Shown: positions 51,489-61,539, numbered from the stretch's first letter. The stretch is DNA of 64,000 bases from Pseudomonas bubulae (GCF_900618535.1 NZ_UYJA01000003.1:310001-374000); one strand, 5' to 3'. Numbers and translations: made by a program. Notes: a model not told the origin generated them from the letters alone.

Positions 51489-52875
51489 GCTCGACAGCTT
51501 GCGCTGGAGCCTGTTGTGGCACCTTACGCTGTTGCTGGTTGTGTTGATGCTGGCGAGCAGCTTGAGCGCTTACTTCAACGGTCGCGAGGCCGCCGATACG
51601 GCGTATGACCGAACCCTGCTGGCATCGGCACGAACCATTGCCGCCGGGCTCTCGCAGCGTGATGGCAGCCTGAGTGCGGATGTGCCCTACGTTGCCCTTG
51701 ATACCTTTGCCTACGACAGCGCCGGGCGAATCTACTACCAGGTCAATGATATTCATCAGAAGCTGATTTCCGGTTATGAAAATCTGCCCGCGCCGCCAGC
51801 TGGCACGCCGCGGACCGATGATTATCCGGCGTTGGCGCGTTTTTATGATGGCACTTATCTCGGCCAGAACGTGCGCGTTGTGAGTTTGCTCAAGGCTGTG
51901 AGCGAACCGAGCATGAACGGCATGGCGGAAATTCGTGTGGCCGAGACCGACGAAGCACGGGTGGCCATGGCCCGTAGCTTGATGGCGGACACCTTGCTGC
52001 GCCTGGGCATGTTGGGGTTGGGGGCATTACTGGTGGTGTGGTTTGCCGTAAGCGCCGCACTGCGCCCGCTGGAGCGTTTGCGCAGCGCCGTGGAGGAGCG
52101 CGAGATGGATGACCTGCGCCCTTTGCCGCTGGTGTCCGTGCAAAGAGAGTTGCGGCCATTGGTGCAGGCACTCAATCATTTTACCGAGCGTTTGCGTGGG
52201 CAGTTCGCTCGTCAGGCGCAGTTTATTGCTGACGCTGCCCATGAGTTGCGCACACCTCTGGCAGTCCTCAAGGCCCAGCTTGAATTGGGCTTGCGTGCAA
52301 AGGAACCGCAGACCTTGCGCCATACCCTTGAGCAAGCGGCCCAGGGTACGGACCGGTTGACCCATTTGGCCAATCAGTTGCTGTCGCTGGCGCGCATCGA
52401 AAACGGCGCCCGGGCTATTGCCGAAGGCGGTGCGCAGTTGCTCGACCTGAGTCAGTTGGCCCGTGAGCTGGGCATGGCCATGGCGCCACTGGCCCATGCC
52501 CGCGGGTTTGCCCTGGCGCTTGAGGCCGACCAGCCGGTCTGGCTATACGGTGAGCCTACGTTGCTGCATGAACTGCTGAGCAATCTGGTGGACAACGCCA
52601 TGGCTCACACACCGGTGGGTGGCAATGTGATTTTGCGCGTGACAGCGCCTGCCGTGCTGGAAGTCGAAGATGATGGTCCGGGCATTCCCCATGAAGATCG
52701 CGAACGGGTATTTGAACGCTTCTATCGACGTAATCAGCAGGTGGCCGGGTCGGGGCTGGGGCTGGCGATTGTGGGTGAAATCTGTCGCGCCCACCTTGCC
52801 CATATCAGTTTGCATGATGGCGTGCAGGGCGGGTTGAAAGTGCGGGTGAGTTTTGTGCCGGCCAATGGGCGCTAG
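51481..52875 (+). CDS. tctE: Sensor histidine kinase TctE
   Basis: The 464-residue protein has two membrane spans (about 10-35 and 170-190) around a periplasmic sensor of about 135 residues. A HAMP-like linker, the H-box FIADAAHELRTPLAVLKAQ and an ATPase domain with NLVDNAMAHTP, EVEDDGPGIP and GSGLGLAIVGEI follow. It is the partner of TctD and should sense tricarboxylates in the periplasm. Confidence 0.93.
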   Translation: MFKLDSLRWSLLWHLTLLLVVLMLASSLSAYFNGREAADTAYDRTLLASARTIAAGLSQRDGSLSADVPYVALDTFAYDSAGRIYYQVNDIHQKLISGYENLPAPPAGTPRTDDYPALARFYDGTYLGQNVRVVSLLKAVSEPSMNGMAEIRVAETDEARVAMARSLMADTLLRLGMLGLGALLVVWFAVSAALRPLERLRSAVEEREMDDLRPLPLVSVQRELRPLVQALNHFTERLRGQFARQAQFIADAAHELRTPLAVLKAQLELGLRAKEPQTLRHTLEQAAQGTDRLTHLANQLLSLARIENGARAIAEGGAQLLDLSQLARELGMAMAPLAHARGFALALEADQPVWLYGEPTLLHELLSNLVDNAMAHTPVGGNVILRVTAPAVLEVEDDGPGIPHEDRERVFERFYRRNQQVAGSGLGLAIVGEICRAHLAHISLHDGVQGGLKVRVSFVPANGR

Positions 52876-52931
52876 CCCTGTGACATGGATGGATAAATAC
52901 CCTGGCCAGTCGACCCGGCGTCAAATCCCCT

Positions 52932-53016
52932 GTGGGAGCGGGCTTGCCCGCGATTGAATCGATTCGGTGTAACTGACAGACCGCGTCGTCTGCATCGCGA
53001 GCAAGCCCGCTCCCAC
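52932..53016. repeat. REP doublet after tctE
   Basis: Two REP units face each other, GTGGGAGCGGGCTTGCCCGC at 52932 and GCGAGCAAGCCCGCTCCCAC ending at 53016. They lie between the convergent ends of tctE and the HDOD gene. Confidence 0.9.
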
Positions 53017-53028
53017 AGATTCAGAGGC

Positions 53029-53826
53029 TCAGATAAGCATCCAGCGCGCTTCGTGCAGTTGCTCCTGAAACTTCAGGTCATCAGCTTGCACCTTCAACTT
53101 CTTGAGCGCGGGCAGGGCGACCAGTGCTTCCATGTCTTGCCCCATAAATACGGTAGCGATTTGCACCAGATCGATGTAGTCGATGGCTTTGGTTTGTCGG
53201 GAAAAATCCTGATACTGCCCGGGAATCTTTAGCAGCATTTCCGGAAACTCCCAGCCTGCCAGCAGCTTGTCACCAATCAGCGGGTGAATGCTGTCGATGA
53301 CGTGGTTAAGCGAAACCGGATCGGAAAGCAGTTCGTTGTGCTCTTCGGCGTAGGTCAGGATGGGCAAGACGCCGATCTGGTGCACCAGGCCGCCCAGTGC
53401 CGCCTGGTCAGGCTTGAGCAAGGTATGACGGCGGCACAGGGTGTAGCAGATGCCGGCCACTTCCAGGCTCTGGCGCCATACATCGCGCATTTTCTGCTCG
53501 ACCACCTCGGAGCGGGCATGGAAAATCTGCTCCATCACCAGCCCGATCGCCAGATTGCTGCTGTAGTTAACCCCCAGGCGGGTGATGGCCGTGTGCAGGT
53601 CAGTCACCTCACGGGTGGCACGCAACATCGGGCTGTTGACCACTTTGATCAGTCGGGCTGACAGCGCGGTGTCACGACCTATGACCTTGCTCAAGTTACT
53701 GACGCTGATTTCAGGGTTTTCCGCGGCCTTGCGAATGTTTAACGCTACTTCCGGTAGTGTGGGTAGAACCAGGTCATCTCTATCAATGGCCTTAAGCAAG
53801 TCCATTTGGACTCTGTGCGCCAGCAT
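53029..53826 (-). CDS. HDOD domain protein
   Basis: The protein of about 265 residues is almost entirely one HDOD domain, a catalytically inactive relative of HD hydrolases used in signalling. LPTLPEVALNIRKAAENPEI and LSKVIGRDTALSARLIKVVN (20) are typical at the N terminus, LGGLVHQIGVLPIL replaces the HD motif in the middle. No second domain is visible. Two ATG codons two apart (53832 and 53826) could both serve. Confidence 0.88.
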   Translation of the reverse strand: MLAHRVQMDLLKAIDRDDLVLPTLPEVALNIRKAAENPEISVSNLSKVIGRDTALSARLIKVVNSPMLRATREVTDLHTAITRLGVNYSSNLAIGLVMEQIFHARSEVVEQKMRDVWRQSLEVAGICYTLCRRHTLLKPDQAALGGLVHQIGVLPILTYAEEHNELLSDPVSLNHVIDSIHPLIGDKLLAGWEFPEMLLKIPGQYQDFSRQTKAIDYIDLVQIATVFMGQDMEALVALPALKKLKVQADDLKFQEQLHEARWMLI

Positions 53827-53864
53827 GCTCATTTCTCTAGGTACTGCATTTCAATGTGTGGCAA

Positions 53865-54809
53865 TCAACGCTGGATTTCGCGATCGCGGTCCAGTTGATA
53901 CGGCAGCTCAAGCAGTGAAAGGCCAGGGCCTTGCAGGTCACCCAAGTGAATATCTCCGGCTTGCGCAGCATCGCTGGTCAGCACGGCTAGCAGCTCAACC
54001 CCGTTTTCGGCGTTAGCGGCCAGTACCACTTCGCCCACGGAACTGGCGTGGGACGGGGTAAACAGCGGCGTGCCGGGGGCGGGCGCAGCATGCCCCGCCT
54101 CAAGGGACAGGCGGTAGAGGTGGCGTTTGAGTTTGCCCAGGTATTGCATGCGCGCAACGATTTCCTGGCCGGTGTAGCAGCCTTTTTTGAAGCTGACACC
54201 GCCTACGGCCTGCAGGTTGATCATTTGCGGAATGAACAACTCACGGGTTTGGGCCATGACCTGGCCAATACCGGCGCGAACCTGGCCCAGCAGCCATTGG
54301 TTGAGGTCGGCCTCGGGCAGCTGTGCCTTGAGGTGCTGAACGAGGCTTTCAGTCTGTTCGACAGGGGCCCAGAGTTCCGCGCGGCCTTCAGAAGCGCGAA
54401 TGGCGATCAGGTCGCTGGCGCGGGCAACGCTGTCAGTTTCAGCTGGCAGGTCCAGGCCCAGGCTTTGCAGCACCGAGTCGGCATTTACCAGGCCAAAGCG
54501 TACCCAGTTGGCACTGTCATCGGTCAGTTTGGACTTGGAGAACACCGCGTACTTTTTCAGGTCCGCCAACTGCGGTTCAACCAGTTCGCGCGCCATTGCC
54601 AGCAGGCAGCCGTTGTCTTGCAGCACGATGCGAAAGCTCGACTGCATACGGCCTTTTTGCGTGCAGCGGGCGCCAAGGCTTGAGCGGGTTTCACTCAAAT
54701 AGTTGAGGTTGCAGGTCAGCTGCCCTTGCAGAAACTTGCTGGCGTCGTTGCCGATCACAGCAAGGATGCCTTCGTGGTTCAGGGTGCAAAAAAAAGCAGA
54801 GTCGGCCAT
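53865..54809 (-). CDS. ygfZ: Folate-binding iron-sulfur assembly protein YgfZ
   Basis: YgfZ uses tetrahydrofolate to help build or repair certain iron-sulfur enzymes. The 314 residues are of the GcvT-like fold, with the signature FKKGCYTGQEIVARMQYLGK (20), which holds the key Cys. It is divergent from sdhE, the usual arrangement in gammaproteobacteria. Confidence 0.93.
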   Translation of the reverse strand: MADSAFFCTLNHEGILAVIGNDASKFLQGQLTCNLNYLSETRSSLGARCTQKGRMQSSFRIVLQDNGCLLAMARELVEPQLADLKKYAVFSKSKLTDDSANWVRFGLVNADSVLQSLGLDLPAETDSVARASDLIAIRASEGRAELWAPVEQTESLVQHLKAQLPEADLNQWLLGQVRAGIGQVMAQTRELFIPQMINLQAVGGVSFKKGCYTGQEIVARMQYLGKLKRHLYRLSLEAGHAAPAPGTPLFTPSHASSVGEVVLAANAENGVELLAVLTSDAAQAGDIHLGDLQGPGLSLLELPYQLDRDREIQR

Positions 54810-54957
54810 GGGTCATCGCAGTTGAATAAGTCTGGAACACATCATAGAGGTGCGCCCTGCAAATGGGTAGTTCGCAAAGGATGGACGGGGCCGACCAAAG
54901 CCGACTGTTCTATGACGGATCGGCCTGTATACTTGCGTTCTATTTGAGGAGCGCTCC

Positions 54958-55212
54958 ATGGTCGAAGATGTTGAACTCAATCGTCTCTACTGGCACAGCC
55001 GCCGCGGCATGCTTGAACTTGACGTGTTGCTGGTGCCTTTCGTCAAGGAGGTGTACGCCACCCTTAATGACGTAGACCGCGAATGCTATCGCAAGCTGCT
55101 GGAGTGCGAAGACCAGGACATGTTTGGCTGGTTTATGGAGCGCAGCGAGTCCGAGGACCCTGAGCTGCAGCGCATGGTCCGGATGATTCTGGATCGTGTC
55201 CAGCCCAAGTAA
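54958..55212 (+). CDS. sdhE: FAD assembly factor SdhE
   Basis: SdhE helps insert covalent FAD into succinate dehydrogenase and fumarate reductase. The 84 residues hold the RGxxE motif (RRGMLE, R16-G17-M18-L19-E20) and the downstream [11 protein letters not shown]. It overlaps the ygfX gene by 17 bp. Confidence 0.95.
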   Translation: MVEDVELNRLYWHSRRGMLELDVLLVPFVKEVYATLNDVDRECYRKLLECEDQDMFGWFMERSESEDPELQRMVRMILDRVQPK

Positions 55213-55648
55213 TTATTTTGAATGCCGCTGGCATGCCTCGGGGCAATTGCTGGCGGCGTATCTTGCAGCCCAGTCGCTGGCGCTGATATCTATTTGCCTT
55301 CTTTCAATCCCTGCCTGGGCACACCTGCTCGGCGCATTGCTGTGTCTGGCTCACGGGGCCTGGGTGTTGCCAAGGCATATCCGCCTGACCCATGGCAGTG
55401 CCATTACCCGGTTGCGTCATGATGTTGATGGCTGGCAGTTGTGGAGTCGTGACCAAGGCTGGCAGGCCGTGCAACTGCGCCGTGACAGCCTGGCGCTACC
55501 CCTGGTGGTAGTGGTGCGCTTTCGCTTGCCGGGTGAGCGGCGGGTGCGTGCGGTGTGCATTCCGGCCGCCGCGCTGGCACCGGATCAGCACCGGCGCCTG
55601 CGCGTGCGACTGAAGTTCAGTCGGCGTAGGTGGCTGGCACCAGAATAG
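55196..55648 (+). CDS. ygfX: YgfX (CptA) family membrane protein
   Basis: The frame starts at GTG 55196, inside the sdhE end, giving 150 residues. [20 protein letters not shown] (20) opens a pair of membrane helices, followed by a basic cytoplasmic part ending in a RRR-rich tail. This is the usual YgfX type, coupled with sdhE. Its last 32 bp overlap the end of nadB on the other strand. Confidence 0.8.
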   Translation: MSSPSNYFECRWHASGQLLAAYLAAQSLALISICLLSIPAWAHLLGALLCLAHGAWVLPRHIRLTHGSAITRLRHDVDGWQLWSRDQGWQAVQLRRDSLALPLVVVVRFRLPGERRVRAVCIPAAALAPDQHRRLRVRLKFSRRRWLAPE

Positions 55649-57233
55649 TGTCCAGCGCTTCGGGGAGCATGTGCGGGTAGTCGAGGGTGTAGTGCAGGCC
55701 GCGCGACTCCTTGCGGGTCATGGCACTGCGGATCATCAACTCGGCCACTTGCGCCAGGTTGCGCAACTCGATCAGGTCACGGCTGACCTTGTAGTTGCTG
55801 TAGAACTCGTCAATTTCATCCAGCAGCAGGCGCACCCGGTGCTGGGCCCGCTGCAGGCGCTTGTTGGTGCGCACGATGCCCACGTAGTCCCACATAAAGC
55901 GCCGTAGCTCATCCCAGTTGTGGGCGATGATTACGTCTTCATCGGAGTCGGTCACCTGGCTGGCATCCCAGCTCGGCAGTGCGACGGGGGCGGCGATTTC
56001 GGGCGACTGGGCAAGGATGTCTGCCGCTGCCGACTTGGCGTACACAAAGCACTCGAGCAGCGAGTTGCTGGCCATGCGGTTGGCACCATGCAGGCCGGTG
56101 AAGCTGGTTTCGCCGATGGCGTACAGGCCCGGCACATCGGTGTGGCCATGTTCGTCGACCATCACGCCGCCGCAGGTGTAATGCGCCGCAGGTACTACCG
56201 GGATGGCCTGTTGAGTGATGTCGATACCAAATGCCAGGCAGCGCTCATATACAGTCGGGAAGTGGGCCTTGATAAAGCTATCGGGCTCATGGCTGATATC
56301 CAGGTACACACAATCGATGCCCAGACGCTTCATTTCATGGTCGATGGCCCGGGCGACGATATCCCGCGGGGCCAGTTCGCCCCGCGGGTCGAAGCGATGC
56401 ATGAAACGCTCGCCGTTGGGCAGCTTGAGGTGCGCGCCTTCGCCCCGCAGGGCTTCAGTGATCAAAAAGCTCTTGGCTTGCGGGTGATAAAGGCAGGTGG
56501 GGTGGAACTGGTTGAACTCCAGGTTGGCCACCCGGCAACCCGAGCGCCAGGCCATGGCAATGCCATCACCGCAGGCACCGTCCGGGTTGCTGGTATAGAG
56601 GTACACCTTGGCTGCGCCACCGGTTGCCAGAATGGTGAAGCGCGAGCCAAAGGTGTCGACTTCACCCGTGGCACGATCCAGCACATAGGCACCGAGGCAG
56701 CGATCACCTTCCAGGCCCAGGCGGCGTTCGGTAATCAGATCGACGGCAACGCGCTGTTCGAGCAGTTCGATATTGGGGCGCTGGCGGGCCTGTTCGAGCA
56801 ATGTCTTGAAAATCGCCGCGCCGGTGGCGTCGGCCGCATGGATGATGCGCCGGTGGCTGTGCCCGCCTTCTCGGGTGAGGTGGAACTCAAAGCCCTGTTG
56901 CTCCGGGTCGATGCTGTCATCGCGGGTGAAGGGTACGCCCTGATCGATCAGCCACTGGATGGCTTCGCGGCTGTGCTCGACGGTAAAGCGTACCGCGTCT
57001 TCGTGGCACAGCCCGCCACCGGCATTGAGGGTGTCTTCGACGTGGGACTGCACCGTGTCGGTGTCATCCAGGACAGCGGCGACACCGCCCTGGGCCCAGA
57101 ACGTCGAACCATTGGCCAGATCGCCTTTGCTCAGCACTGCAATACGCATATGGCTGGGTAACGTGAGCGCAAGGCTCAAGCCGGCAGCGCCGCTGCCAAT
57201 CACCAGCACATCATGTTGAAAATGTTGGCTCAT
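55617..57233 (-). CDS. nadB: L-aspartate oxidase
   Basis: NadB oxidises aspartate to iminoaspartate, the first step of NAD synthesis. The ATG at 57233 ([20 protein letters not shown]) gives 538 residues; the longer frame to 57299 is unlikely. The FAD-binding [11 protein letters not shown] is near the N terminus. [22 protein letters not shown] and [16 protein letters not shown] are typical. algU and the muc genes are divergent, the same neighbour order as in P. aeruginosa. Confidence 0.96.
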   Translation of the reverse strand: MSQHFQHDVLVIGSGAAGLSLALTLPSHMRIAVLSKGDLANGSTFWAQGGVAAVLDDTDTVQSHVEDTLNAGGGLCHEDAVRFTVEHSREAIQWLIDQGVPFTRDDSIDPEQQGFEFHLTREGGHSHRRIIHAADATGAAIFKTLLEQARQRPNIELLEQRVAVDLITERRLGLEGDRCLGAYVLDRATGEVDTFGSRFTILATGGAAKVYLYTSNPDGACGDGIAMAWRSGCRVANLEFNQFHPTCLYHPQAKSFLITEALRGEGAHLKLPNGERFMHRFDPRGELAPRDIVARAIDHEMKRLGIDCVYLDISHEPDSFIKAHFPTVYERCLAFGIDITQQAIPVVPAAHYTCGGVMVDEHGHTDVPGLYAIGETSFTGLHGANRMASNSLLECFVYAKSAAADILAQSPEIAAPVALPSWDASQVTDSDEDVIIAHNWDELRRFMWDYVGIVRTNKRLQRAQHRVRLLLDEIDEFYSNYKVSRDLIELRNLAQVAELMIRSAMTRKESRGLHYTLDYPHMLPEALDTILVPATYAD

Positions 57234-57460
57234 TCTTCTCACATCCGCAAAAAAACGCCCTCTGGTATCTCTAGTATATAGAGGGGGGGATCGGCACAAT
57301 GGCCGGGCCTTTATGGCATTGTGAAATTACAGCGGGCGCAAAGTGTGCCTCAGACACGAAGGGTCTGCATGTTGATTTGCACAATTAATCTGCATGCTGG
57401 GGCAGTGCTCTGGAATGGCGCGGGTTCTGATACGCTTCCAAGGTACTGCAGGGCTTGTTT

Positions 57461-57488
57461 TATACGAAGTTTTTGAACTTTTCGTATA
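57461..57488. promoter_or_regulatory. Inverted repeat with a sigma-22-type -35 in the algU leader
   Basis: Perfect 8-bp arms TATACGAA (57461-57468) and TTCGTATA (57481-57488) flank 12 bp that contain GAACTT (57475-57480). The -10 that would follow (TTCCAT) is weak. This may be a regulator site or a second AlgU-type promoter. The rest of the 524-bp gap from 57234 to 57757 shows no gene. Confidence 0.45.
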
Positions 57489-57671
57489 GCCAGGGGTTCC
57501 ATAGTGGGCTGCCCTTGATGCAGGGGAACGGCGTCCAGATTGATGCGGGGTTTGTTTTTTCGACTCGACAGCTGAATTTGACGACAAGATTATTGACGCA
57601 GCCGGCCAGGCCCGAGCTGCGTTTTCGTGTGTGCCAAATCCGGGCACGCAGGAAACTTGCCAGGGGGGAGA

Positions 57672-57699
57672 GAACTTTTGCGAAAAGCCCGAGTCTATG
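57672..57699 (+). promoter_or_regulatory. AlgU (sigma-22) autoregulated promoter of algU
   Basis: GAACTT (57672-57677), a 16-bp spacer and TCTATG (57694-57699) match the AlgU/RpoE promoter consensus GAACTT-N16-TCtgA, 59 bp before the algU ATG. It corresponds to the known algU P1 type, so the sigma factor drives its own gene and the anti-sigma genes. Confidence 0.8.
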
Positions 57700-57757
57700 T
57701 TTGCAAGCCTGATCAATTAGCACAGCAATCTTCCTCCCGGTCTTATGAGGAGTATTC

Positions 57758-58339
57758 ATGCTAGCCCAGGAAGAGGATCAGCAGCTGGTCGAGCGCGTAC
57801 AGCGTGGCGACAAGCGCGCGTTCGATCTGCTGGTGTTGAAGTATCAACACAAAATTCTCGGGTTGATCGTGCGTTTCGTGCACGACACCCATGAAGCCCA
57901 GGACGTTGCCCAGGAGGCCTTTATCAAGGCGTACCGGGCACTTGGTAATTTTCGCGGCGACAGTGCCTTTTACACATGGCTATATCGCATCGCCATTAAC
58001 ACGGCGAAAAACTATCTGGTGTCACGCGGTCGACGTCCGCCTGACAGCGATGTGAGTTCGGAAGATGCCGAGTTTTATGATGGTGATCACGGTCTCAAGG
58101 ACCTCGAGTCGCCGGAGCGCGCTTTGCTCCGAGACGAGATCGAAGGCACCGTTCATCGCACTATTCAGCTACTGCCAGAAGATTTGCGTACGGCTTTAAC
58201 TTTACGTGAATTTGATGGTCTGAGTTACGAGGACATTGCGAGCGTCATGCAATGCCCGGTGGGTACCGTGCGCTCCCGGATTTTCCGCGCCCGGGAAGCC
58301 ATAGATAAAGCCCTGCAGCCGTTGTTGCAGGAAAACTGA
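57758..58339 (+). CDS. algU: RNA polymerase sigma factor AlgU (sigma-22, RpoE type)
   Basis: The 193-residue ECF sigma factor controls envelope stress and alginate genes. Region 2 is DLLVLKYQHKILGLIVRFVH (20) with DVAQEAFIKAYRAL, and region 4 is DLRTALTLREFDGLSYEDIA with the helix-turn-helix CPVGTVRSRIFRAREAI. mucA follows 31 bp downstream. Activation needs proteolysis of MucA, for which the inner membrane protease RseP is encoded in the first region of this window. Confidence 0.97.
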   Translation: MLAQEEDQQLVERVQRGDKRAFDLLVLKYQHKILGLIVRFVHDTHEAQDVAQEAFIKAYRALGNFRGDSAFYTWLYRIAINTAKNYLVSRGRRPPDSDVSSEDAEFYDGDHGLKDLESPERALLRDEIEGTVHRTIQLLPEDLRTALTLREFDGLSYEDIASVMQCPVGTVRSRIFRAREAIDKALQPLLQEN

Positions 58340-58370
58340 GACAGCGGCGACAGCCAAGAGAGGAACCGCC

Positions 58371-58961
58371 ATGAGTCGTGAAGCCCTGCAGGAATCGCTG
58401 TCCGCAGTGATGGATAACGAAGCGGACGAACTGGAACTACGTCGGGTATTGAATGCCTTCGACGACACACAAACCCGTGACACCTGGTCCCGTTATCAGG
58501 TGGCCCGTGCTGTGATGCACAAGGACCTGTTGATTCCGCGCCTGGACATCGCATCTGCCGTTTCGGCCGCGCTGGCTGAAGAGCAAACCCCGGCCAAGGT
58601 TGTCCGTGGGCCGTGGCGCAGCATTGGTCGCCTGGCCGTAGCCGCGTCGGTTACCGTCGCTGTTCTGGCGGGTGTGCGGCTGTACAACCAGGATGACATC
58701 GTTGGCAACCAGCTCGCCCAGCAGAACCCTGCGCAGAGCCTGAGTGCACCGATGGCCAAAGGTCCGGCAGTACTGGCCAACTACAGCGAGAGTGCCGATC
58801 AGGCCACCGGCCCGATGGCCAACGGTGTCCTGCAAGGTCAGCCGGGCTGGCAAGATCAGCGTTTGCCTGGCTACCTGCGCCAGCACGCAGAGCAAGCAGC
58901 GCTGAAAGGGGCTGAAAGCCCTCTGCCTTATGCTCGTGCTGCGAGCCTCGAAAACCGTTAA
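58371..58961 (+). CDS. mucA: Anti-sigma factor MucA
   Basis: MucA holds AlgU at the inner membrane. The 196 residues have an N-terminal cytoplasmic AlgU-binding domain (LQESLSAVMDNEADELELRR, 20), one membrane span near residues 85-103 (LAVAASVTVAVLAGV) and a periplasmic tail that MucB binds. No truncation is present; a shortened MucA gives mucoid strains. Confidence 0.95.
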   Translation: MSREALQESLSAVMDNEADELELRRVLNAFDDTQTRDTWSRYQVARAVMHKDLLIPRLDIASAVSAALAEEQTPAKVVRGPWRSIGRLAVAASVTVAVLAGVRLYNQDDIVGNQLAQQNPAQSLSAPMAKGPAVLANYSESADQATGPMANGVLQGQPGWQDQRLPGYLRQHAEQAALKGAESPLPYARAASLENR

Positions 58962-58969
58962 GGACCATC

Positions 58970-59932
58970 ATGCGCGTCCTACCTTTGCTACCTCTTCTGC
59001 TCAGTGGCTGGTTTGCAGTACCGGCCCACGCCGATGAAGCCCAGGACTGGTTAAAACGTCTTGGGCAGGCCGAGCAACAGCATAGCTATCAGGGTACTTT
59101 CGTTTACGAGCGTAACGGTAGTTTTTCTACCCACAGCATCTGGCACCGCGTGCAGGATGGCAAGGTTCGTGAGCGGTTGATGCAGCTTGATGGCACTGCG
59201 CAAGAGGTGATCCGCTCGGATGGGCGCACTGAATGTGTCACTGGCAAACAGGCCTCCGGGTTGGGCGATGTCACGGCTGTCGCGGCGCGTCAATTCGATG
59301 TCCAGAAGTTCAATGACCTGTATGCCGTGGCAATCGAGGGCAACTCCAGGGTCGCCGGTCGCCCGGTAGTGGTCATATCGTTTGCTCCGCGTGATCAGCA
59401 TCGCTACGGTTTTGAGCTGTATCTGGACCGTGAAACCGGTTTGCCTCTCAAGTCCTTGTTGCTCAATGACAAGGGGCAGTTGCTTGAGCGCTACCAGTTT
59501 ACGACCTTTGCAACCACGCCTCCTGATGACAGCCAGCTCACGCCTGCGGGGCAGTGCCGTGCTGTTGCCCCTGCCGACAAAGGGGCCGGGCAGGTCAATT
59601 CGGTTCAGGCCTGGCACTCTGACTGGCTGCCCTCCGGTTTTGAGCAGGTCAGCAGTACGGTGCGCCGTGATCCGCGGAGCAAATCCGAAGTCACCAGCCT
59701 TCTGTATGACGATGGCCTTGCCCGTTTTTCGGTGTTTATCGAGCCGGTCAAGGGCGCTGCTGTTCCAGATGCCCGCGTCCAGCTCGGGCCCACAGCTGCG
59801 GTCACGCGCCACCTGAGCACGCCTCAGGGAGACATGATGGCCACGGTGGTGGGTGAAATTCCCATGGGCACTGCTGAACGAATTGCCCTGTCGATGCGTG
59901 TCGGTGAAAACGATGCTCAGGCCAAACCATAG
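58970..59932 (+). CDS. mucB: Periplasmic negative regulator MucB (RseB)
   Basis: MucB binds the periplasmic part of MucA and protects it from cutting. The 320 residues begin with a signal peptide ending AHA, then DEAQDWLKRLGQAEQQHSYQ (20), the N-terminal MucB/RseB domain and the C-terminal domain. It starts 8 bp after mucA. The next gene is mucD; no mucC gene lies between. Confidence 0.95.
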   Translation: MRVLPLLPLLLSGWFAVPAHADEAQDWLKRLGQAEQQHSYQGTFVYERNGSFSTHSIWHRVQDGKVRERLMQLDGTAQEVIRSDGRTECVTGKQASGLGDVTAVAARQFDVQKFNDLYAVAIEGNSRVAGRPVVVISFAPRDQHRYGFELYLDRETGLPLKSLLLNDKGQLLERYQFTTFATTPPDDSQLTPAGQCRAVAPADKGAGQVNSVQAWHSDWLPSGFEQVSSTVRRDPRSKSEVTSLLYDDGLARFSVFIEPVKGAAVPDARVQLGPTAAVTRHLSTPQGDMMATVVGEIPMGTAERIALSMRVGENDAQAKP

Positions 59933-60111
59933 GGTTGCATCGACATGGCGGGTGACAATTTTCGATTTGCCATTTTTATCTCTTTTTATAAAGGTCAGAG
60001 CCCCAAAGGGCTTTGGCCTTGTTTGTTTTCCGGGGTCTGAAAAACGGTCTATGCTTTTGACTTGTTTTTAGGTGCCTGTCGCTTAACTCTGCTGTTATTA
60101 ACGGGAGCTGT

Positions 60112-61539
60112 ATGTCGATGCCGCGATTGAAATCTTATCTACCCATTTTTGCAGCCGTGCTGATGCTCGGGCAGGCAGTGCCGGTGATGGCTGAAGCGCA
60201 GTTGCCTGATTTCACCCAACTGGTTGAACAGGCTTCGCCAGCCGTAGTGAATATCAGTACCACGCAAAAGCTGCCTGAGCGTCGGGTTTCCAGCATGGGC
60301 CAAATGCCCGACCTGGAAGGCCTGCCGCCTGGCCTGCGCGACTTTTTTGAGCGCAGCCTGCCACCTGCACCCGGTGGCAAAGGCGGGCGTCAGCGCGAGG
60401 CCCAGTCCCTGGGCTCGGGCTTTATCATCTCGCCCGATGGCTACATCCTGACCAACAACCACGTGGTTGCAGATGCCGATGAAATCATTGTGCGGCTGTC
60501 CGATCGCAGTGAAATGAAAGCCAAGCTGGTGGGCACTGACCCGCGCTCTGACGTGGCCTTGCTGAAAATCGATGGCAAGAACCTGCCGGTGCTCAAACTG
60601 GGCAAGTCCCAGGACCTCAAGGCCGGCCAGTGGGTGGTTGCGATCGGTTCGCCATTTGGTTTCGACCACACCGTGACCCAGGGCATCATCAGCGCCATGG
60701 GCCGCAGCCTGCCGAATGAAAGCTATGTGCCATTTATCCAGACTGACGTGCCGATCAACCCGGGCAACTCGGGTGGTCCGCTGTTCAACCTGGCGGGCGA
60801 AGTCGTGGGCATCAACTCGCAAATCTATACCCGTTCGGGCGGTTTCATGGGTGTGTCCTTTGCAATCCCGATCGATGTGGCGATGGACGTTGCCAATCAG
60901 CTCAAGGCTGGCGGCAAAGTCAGCCGTGGCTGGTTGGGTGTGGTGATCCAGGAGGTCAACAAGGACCTGGCCGAGTCTTTCGGTCTGGAAAAACCTGCCG
61001 GTGCACTGGTGGCGCAGGTACTGGATGACGGCCCGGCTGCCAAAGGCGGTCTGCAAGTGGGCGACGTGATTCTGAGCATGAATGGTCAGCCGATCGTCAT
61101 GTCGGCAGATTTGCCGCACCTGGTTGGCGCACTCAAGGCCGGCAGCAAGGCCAACCTTGAAGTTATTCGTAACGGCAAGCGTCAGAATCTGGAGCTGACT
61201 GTGGGCGCTATCCCTGATGATGCAAAAGACATCGCTTCGGGTGGCGGCGCTGAACAAAGCAGCAACCGCCTGGGCGTGTCCGTAGCGGACTTGAGTGAAG
61301 AGCAGAAGAAAGCCAACGACATCAAGGGCGGTGTGATCATTACTGACGTTCAGGACGGTCCTGCGGCCTTGATCGGCCTGCAGCCTGGCGACGTGATTAC
61401 GCACTTGAACAATCAGGCCATCACCAATGGCAAGGAGTTCACCGAGATCGCCAAGGCATTGCCGAAGAACCGTTCGGTGTCGATGCGGGTTCTGCGTCAG
61501 GGGCGTGCCAGCTTTATCACGTTCAAGCTGGCGGAGTAA
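60112..61539 (+). CDS. mucD: Periplasmic serine protease MucD (DegP/HtrA type)
   Basis: The 475-residue chaperone-protease limits AlgU activity by degrading misfolded envelope proteins. A signal peptide (to about residue 28) is followed by the trypsin-like domain with catalytic triad motifs NNHVV, DPRSDVALLKI and NPGNSGGPLFN, then two PDZ domains (about 270-365 and 385-470). The 179-bp gap after mucB contains an AGCCC/GGGCT hairpin and may hold its own promoter. Confidence 0.96.
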   Translation: MSMPRLKSYLPIFAAVLMLGQAVPVMAEAQLPDFTQLVEQASPAVVNISTTQKLPERRVSSMGQMPDLEGLPPGLRDFFERSLPPAPGGKGGRQREAQSLGSGFIISPDGYILTNNHVVADADEIIVRLSDRSEMKAKLVGTDPRSDVALLKIDGKNLPVLKLGKSQDLKAGQWVVAIGSPFGFDHTVTQGIISAMGRSLPNESYVPFIQTDVPINPGNSGGPLFNLAGEVVGINSQIYTRSGGFMGVSFAIPIDVAMDVANQLKAGGKVSRGWLGVVIQEVNKDLAESFGLEKPAGALVAQVLDDGPAAKGGLQVGDVILSMNGQPIVMSADLPHLVGALKAGSKANLEVIRNGKRQNLELTVGAIPDDAKDIASGGGAEQSSNRLGVSVADLSEEQKKANDIKGGVIITDVQDGPAALIGLQPGDVITHLNNQAITNGKEFTEIAKALPKNRSVSMRVLRQGRASFITFKLAE

